DNA from: CAZGMJ01 sp964526785
Lineage (GTDB): Bacteria > Planctomycetota > Phycisphaerae > Sedimentisphaerales > Anaerobacaceae
Reading direction: 5' to 3'
Assembly: GCA_964526785.1 (NCBI GenBank)
Contig: CAZGMJ010000078.1
Location: 1 to 23,839, forward strand
Length of the DNA: 23,839 bases
Positions 21,078 to 23,839 of this stretch are shown here, one piece after another. The position numbers and the translations under genes are program-made. Each line of letters opens with the position of its first letter. Position 1 is the stretch's first letter. The notes under the pieces were generated by a model, which did no database searches, was not told where the DNA came from, and saw nothing but the letters and a program-made list of their open reading frames with translations.

Positions 21078-21620
21078 ATGCTCGAAGACGACAGACGTCT
21101 CATTCAGGAACTCAAGCAGGGAAACAAGGATGCCTTGCGTCGCGTCTACGAAGCGCACAAGGACAAGCTCTTTACGATAGCTGTGTCCATGACGCACGAC
21201 AGCGCGATGGCTGAAGATGTGCTTCACGACGTCTTTGTTTCGTTCGCCGCTGGTGTGGCCCGTTTGAACATCAAGGTCAGCATCAAGCGGTACCTGATTG
21301 CAAGTGTTGTAAACCGAATACGCGACATATATCGCAAGAAACGGCCGCGAATGGTCGAGATCGACGCCGTCGAACCCGCCGACACGCAATCGGATGCACC
21401 GGTAGCGACGGCGATAGCCGATGAAAGGGCTGAAATGGTGGCCGACGCGTTGGCCCGCATACCGGCCGAGCAGCGCGAAGTTATTGTGCTGCATCTGAAC
21501 GCCGGACTGAAGTTCAAGGAAATCGCCGCCATGCACGGTATCTCGACCAGCACGATTCAGGGCAGGTACAGATATGGCCTCGAGAAGCTTCGGACGATTC
21601 TTACCGGAGAAATGACATAA
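21078..21620 (+). CDS. ECF-type RNA polymerase sigma factor
   Basis: A 180-residue sigma70-family factor with only regions 2 and 4, as in extracytoplasmic-function sigmas. Region 2 spans ~10-90 (ALRRVYEAHKDKLFTIAV ... AEDVLHDVFVSF). The linker is acidic and Ala-rich. Region 4 spans ~123-176 (ALARIPAEQREVIVLHL ... FKEIAAMHGISTSTIQGRY), with the DNA-reading helix in the latter part. It directs RNA polymerase to a small regulon, typically envelope or stress genes. The TAA stop overlaps the ATG of the next gene by one base (TAATG), a sign of translational coupling, as expected for a sigma/anti-sigma pair. The ribosome site is weak. Confidence 0.93.
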   Translation: MLEDDRRLIQELKQGNKDALRRVYEAHKDKLFTIAVSMTHDSAMAEDVLHDVFVSFAAGVARLNIKVSIKRYLIASVVNRIRDIYRKKRPRMVEIDAVEPADTQSDAPVATAIADERAEMVADALARIPAEQREVIVLHLNAGLKFKEIAAMHGISTSTIQGRYRYGLEKLRTILTGEMT

Positions 21621-22507
21621 TGCATCCCGCAGACAACGTAGAAAAGACGATCAGGGACATGCACCTGACAACCAGTGCAAAGACGGACGAGCGGATTCTC
21701 GCCGATTCGTACGCTGCGCTGGAGAGGGGGACGCAGACCGGTGCGGGTGGTCGAGCGCCGACGGTACACCGAATTCGACTGACCAGTCCGATCGTCACCG
21801 TGGGTGCGGTTGCGGCGGCCCTGATGATCGTGGCGGCTTTTCTGGTGTATTCGTCCGGTCCCGAGCCCATTAAGCTGACCGATGTGTATCATACGGTGGC
21901 GAAAGTCTCGGCACTCCGTATTTCGAGATTTATGCCGGGAGAGGACCGGCCGTATCAGCAGCAGTACGTCTCGCGGATGTTGAACGTGAACATGACCCGG
22001 CTGGCCGGTACGAGCGTTCTCTGGGATCTCGATGCCGCCATAAGCAAGACCAAACGCGCCACGTCGTCGAATGTCCGCGTGGACAGGCTGGGTGAGGAGA
22101 TGCTTGCCCGACTCAACGAGAGAATGCACGATGTCTTTGATATCGTGCCGTTTTCCCATCCCGAGGATATGACTTCAAATGTCCGATGGACGCGTGTCGA
22201 GGATCGCAGCGCCCGTTCGGTTGTGCCCGATGCAGATGTTTATGATCTGGCGTGGACGGTGGAGCAGCCTCAGGAAGAAACGCGAAAGCGCCGCTATTAT
22301 GTGGATCGCCAGACAAACCGACCATTGAGGGTCGAGTTCTACGCCAGGACTCCCGCGGAAAACACTTTCCGTTTCCTGCGATATGAGGTGATCGAGTATC
22401 CGGCCGACAGCGAAATTCGTGAGACTATTCGCGAAGAGTTCGATACCGTCCCGGATTCCAACGCATGGAACAATCCGGAGTACATAGGTACACCGGAATC
22501 GCCGTAG
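21620..22507 (+). CDS. Single-pass membrane protein coupled to the sigma factor, candidate anti-sigma
   Basis: A 295-residue protein. Residues 1-56 are hydrophilic and presumably cytoplasmic (VEKTIRDMHLTTSAKTDERI...). Residues 57-77 form one transmembrane helix (PIVTVGAVAAALMIVAAFLVY), and the rest should be extracytoplasmic. There is no HxxxCxxC zinc anti-sigma motif and no family I can name. The topology and the one-base overlap with the sigma gene make an anti-sigma or sensor partner the most economical guess. The outer part is mixed alpha/beta without obvious catalytic motifs and ends in a Pro/Glu/Ser tail. The M56 protease gene begins 259 nt later and could act on this protein; that is inference. 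Confidence 0.75.
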   Translation: MHPADNVEKTIRDMHLTTSAKTDERILADSYAALERGTQTGAGGRAPTVHRIRLTSPIVTVGAVAAALMIVAAFLVYSSGPEPIKLTDVYHTVAKVSALRISRFMPGEDRPYQQQYVSRMLNVNMTRLAGTSVLWDLDAAISKTKRATSSNVRVDRLGEEMLARLNERMHDVFDIVPFSHPEDMTSNVRWTRVEDRSARSVVPDADVYDLAWTVEQPQEETRKRRYYVDRQTNRPLRVEFYARTPAENTFRFLRYEVIEYPADSEIRETIREEFDTVPDSNAWNNPEYIGTPESP

Positions 22508-22667
22508 CGGTTCTCGCCATGCCAAGGCAGGGCCTTTTGCGAATCTGGGCGAACGGCCGGGACATGCCTGTGCTGATCGATTCTCCGCATTTCCACAATT
22601 CCTCCAATCCCCTGTAGTTGCGCTGTTTGCGCATCCTCACGATGATTACTCCGCGAAGCGCGATGCG

Positions 22668-22700
22668 GGCGGCGTCTATCGCCGTTGCACGGATTTTTTT
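22668..22700 (+). terminator. Hairpin followed by a T7 run, possible intrinsic terminator
   Basis: CGGCG-TCTAT-CGCCG at 22670-22684 (extendable by two G-U pairs) is followed, after 9 nt, by seven T at 22694-22700. The gap between stem and T-run is longer than ideal. A terminator here would separate the sigma/partner pair from the M56 gene, with a promoter needed further down. Confidence 0.3.
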
Positions 22701-22720
22701 ATCGTCGAAAGTGTTTTTTC

Positions 22721-22745
22721 GTAACAAAGCCGTCTGAAATCCGTC
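22721..22745 (+). promoter_or_regulatory. ECF-like promoter motif upstream of the M56 gene
   Basis: GTAAC at 22721-22725 and CGTC at 22742-22745 have 16 nt spacing. This resembles the AAC-N16-CGT pattern of many ECF promoters. It lies 21 nt before the M56 ATG, a tight but possible leader. The ECF gene nearby makes it worth testing; a chance match is quite possible. Confidence 0.25.
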
Positions 22746-22766
22746 TTACAGGGTGAGGTACGAAAA

Positions 22767-23690
22767 ATGGATACAGCAATACAACATATCGATTTGATTG
22801 CAGAGACATTTGTAGAACTGCTCTGGCCCCTGATGATACAGTCCAGCCTGCTCATCATGGCGCTGGTGTTGGCCGAACTTCTGTTGCGGCACAGGGTGCG
22901 GCCTTCGCTGCGATACTGGATGTGGATGCTGGTATTGGCCTCGCTGGTCGTGCCTGTCTATTCGCTCGCCCATCGGGCGGTGGAGTATTGGCCCGGGCTG
23001 GAAAGCGCCCGCGCGGATACTTTTCCGTTGCCTGAAAGCGAGAATCCGACGTTCGCCGCCGCGGGAACTGCGTTCGAGCGGTTCACCGCCGATGCCCCCG
23101 CATCGAATTGGCAGACGTTTGCCTTTACCGCCTGGCTGATCGGCGTGACCGCAATCGGTTTCTACCTGGCGTATCGCGTTGTCCGGGTCAGACTCCTGAT
23201 TGCAACGGCCAGAGACGCCAACGGGTTCATGCAGGATACGATGCGATACTGCTGCAAGTGCATGGGTGTCACCCGGAAGGTGCGCTTCAAGGTCTCCGTT
23301 CGGGTCAAGAAGCCTATCGTCTGGGGCCTGTTCCATCCGGTTATTGTCATTCCGCACGACCTGGCGCCGACGCTGGGGGCCAGACATCTCCGCTCGGTCC
23401 TGTTTCATGAAATCGCACACATCAAGAGACGCGATCTCTGGGCCAACTGCGTCCAGACGGTCCTGCAGATTGTGTACTTCTTCAATCCGCTGCTCTGGCT
23501 GGCCAACTGGATGATTCGCCGGCTCCGCGAGCAGGCGGCCAACGAGGCCGTCATGGACAATATGGGTCGTCAGGTGCCCTGGTACGCCGAGACCCTGGCC
23601 GACGTCAGCAACCTCAAATTCAGAGCGCCCGTGTTCAGCCTGGGCTGCGTCGGCGTCGAGGAATCGACCGAGGATCTCAAGGTCGCGTAA
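22767..23690 (+). CDS. M56 (BlaR1/MecR1-type) membrane metallopeptidase
   Basis: A 307-residue integral membrane zinc peptidase. Helices are at ~18-40, ~49-69 and ~115-138, with a further hydrophobic segment at ~228-250. The catalytic site H214-E-I-A-H218 is in VLFHEIAHIKRRDLW, and E255 in RLREQAANEAV is the likely third zinc ligand. The preceding VWGLFHPVIVIP strand is typical of the family. BlaR1-type proteins cut a cytoplasmic repressor after sensing outside the cell, but this one has no penicillin-binding sensor domain and no BlaI/MecI gene beside it. GAGGT at 22755-22759 gives a good ribosome site (7 nt). It lies downstream of an ECF sigma factor and a membrane partner, so it may process that partner. 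The protein ends shortly after the protease domain. Confidence 0.92.
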   Translation: MDTAIQHIDLIAETFVELLWPLMIQSSLLIMALVLAELLLRHRVRPSLRYWMWMLVLASLVVPVYSLAHRAVEYWPGLESARADTFPLPESENPTFAAAGTAFERFTADAPASNWQTFAFTAWLIGVTAIGFYLAYRVVRVRLLIATARDANGFMQDTMRYCCKCMGVTRKVRFKVSVRVKKPIVWGLFHPVIVIPHDLAPTLGARHLRSVLFHEIAHIKRRDLWANCVQTVLQIVYFFNPLLWLANWMIRRLREQAANEAVMDNMGRQVPWYAETLADVSNLKFRAPVFSLGCVGVEESTEDLKVA

Positions 23691-23749
23691 AGCCGAAGCA
23701 ATCCCCCGTCACCCTTCTCAGACATCATGTCACTGTGCATGCTCGAAAG

Positions 23750-23775
23750 GTCTTCGCGCGAGGACACGCGAAGGC
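23750..23775. repeat. Inverted repeat after the M56 gene
   Basis: CTTCGCG (23752-23758) and CGCGAAG (23767-23773) are perfect complements around an 8-nt loop, extendable by a G-U and a G-C pair. There is no T-run, so this is a weak terminator candidate or an operator. Confidence 0.35.
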
Positions 23776-23839
23776 TCAGGTGGTCTTACTAATTAGAGCA
23801 TAATTTATTGAACATATATGATTTCAGATCGTATGAGTA
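23776..23839. other. AT-rich right edge, no gene seen
   Basis: The last ~60 nt are sharply AT-rich compared with the rest of the window (for example TTACTAATTAGAGC and TTTATTGAACATATATG). This is typical of a promoter region for a gene beyond the edge. Nothing coding can be supported. Confidence 0.3.

Noticed and set aside
1..23839. CRISPR arrays, tRNA or rRNA genes, insertion sequences
   Set aside because: No regularly spaced repeats, cloverleaf-like segments, rRNA blocks or transposase frames were seen on either strand.

Overview
The window reads as a high-GC bacterial chromosome segment, most likely from the Planctomycetota and plausibly the Phycisphaerae/Sedimentisphaerales side. This is inferred from gene content: an HZS-alpha-like multihaem secreted protein, a Tat-exported Gfo/Idh oxidoreductase, pectate-lyase-fold secreted proteins, an ECF sigma factor with a membrane partner and an M56 protease, and small 'RGMSAEEIE'-type membrane proteins. 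Shine-Dalgarno sites are clear for most genes. Many intergenic regions carry sigma70-type -35/-10 pairs with 16-17 nt spacing.

Left part (1-9325): the window opens on the last 22 codons of an AraC-family regulator. An exported oxidoreductase and an exported tri-haem c-type protein follow, probably as one operon (332-4684). A minus-strand secreted beta-helix protein (4840-6270) converges on them. A GH3 glycosidase lipoprotein (6678-8921) and an FmdB-type zinc-ribbon protein (9086-9325) come next. Together these suggest envelope-side sugar or polysaccharide metabolism. The 155 nt between 4684 and 4840 hold nothing I can name.

Central part (9329-17009): a minus-strand operon encodes a GspE/PulE-type ATPase with an unusual membrane-anchored N-terminus and a CvpA-like membrane protein. 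A minus-strand FHA-domain protein lies next to it. Divergent from these is the translation block thrS - infC - rpmI - rplT - pheS. infC appears to start with the rare codon AUA. pheT does not follow pheS.

Right part (17288-23839): a second secreted beta-helix protein, an orphan 53-codon reading frame, a 69-residue membrane protein, a minus-strand RraA-family protein with a membrane-directing N-terminus, arfB (ribosome rescue), a 40-residue minus-strand membrane peptide, and a probable signalling module. That module is an ECF-type sigma factor, a translationally coupled single-pass membrane protein (candidate anti-sigma) and an M56/BlaR1-type membrane metallopeptidase. The last 149 nt hold an inverted repeat and AT-rich DNA running off the edge.

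The most distinctive observations are the AUA start of infC, the sigma/membrane partner/M56 protease arrangement without a BlaI-type repressor, the membrane-anchored GspE coupled to a CvpA-like protein, and the exported versions of normally cytoplasmic enzyme families (Gfo/Idh, RraA). No CRISPR array, tRNA, rRNA or insertion sequence was seen.
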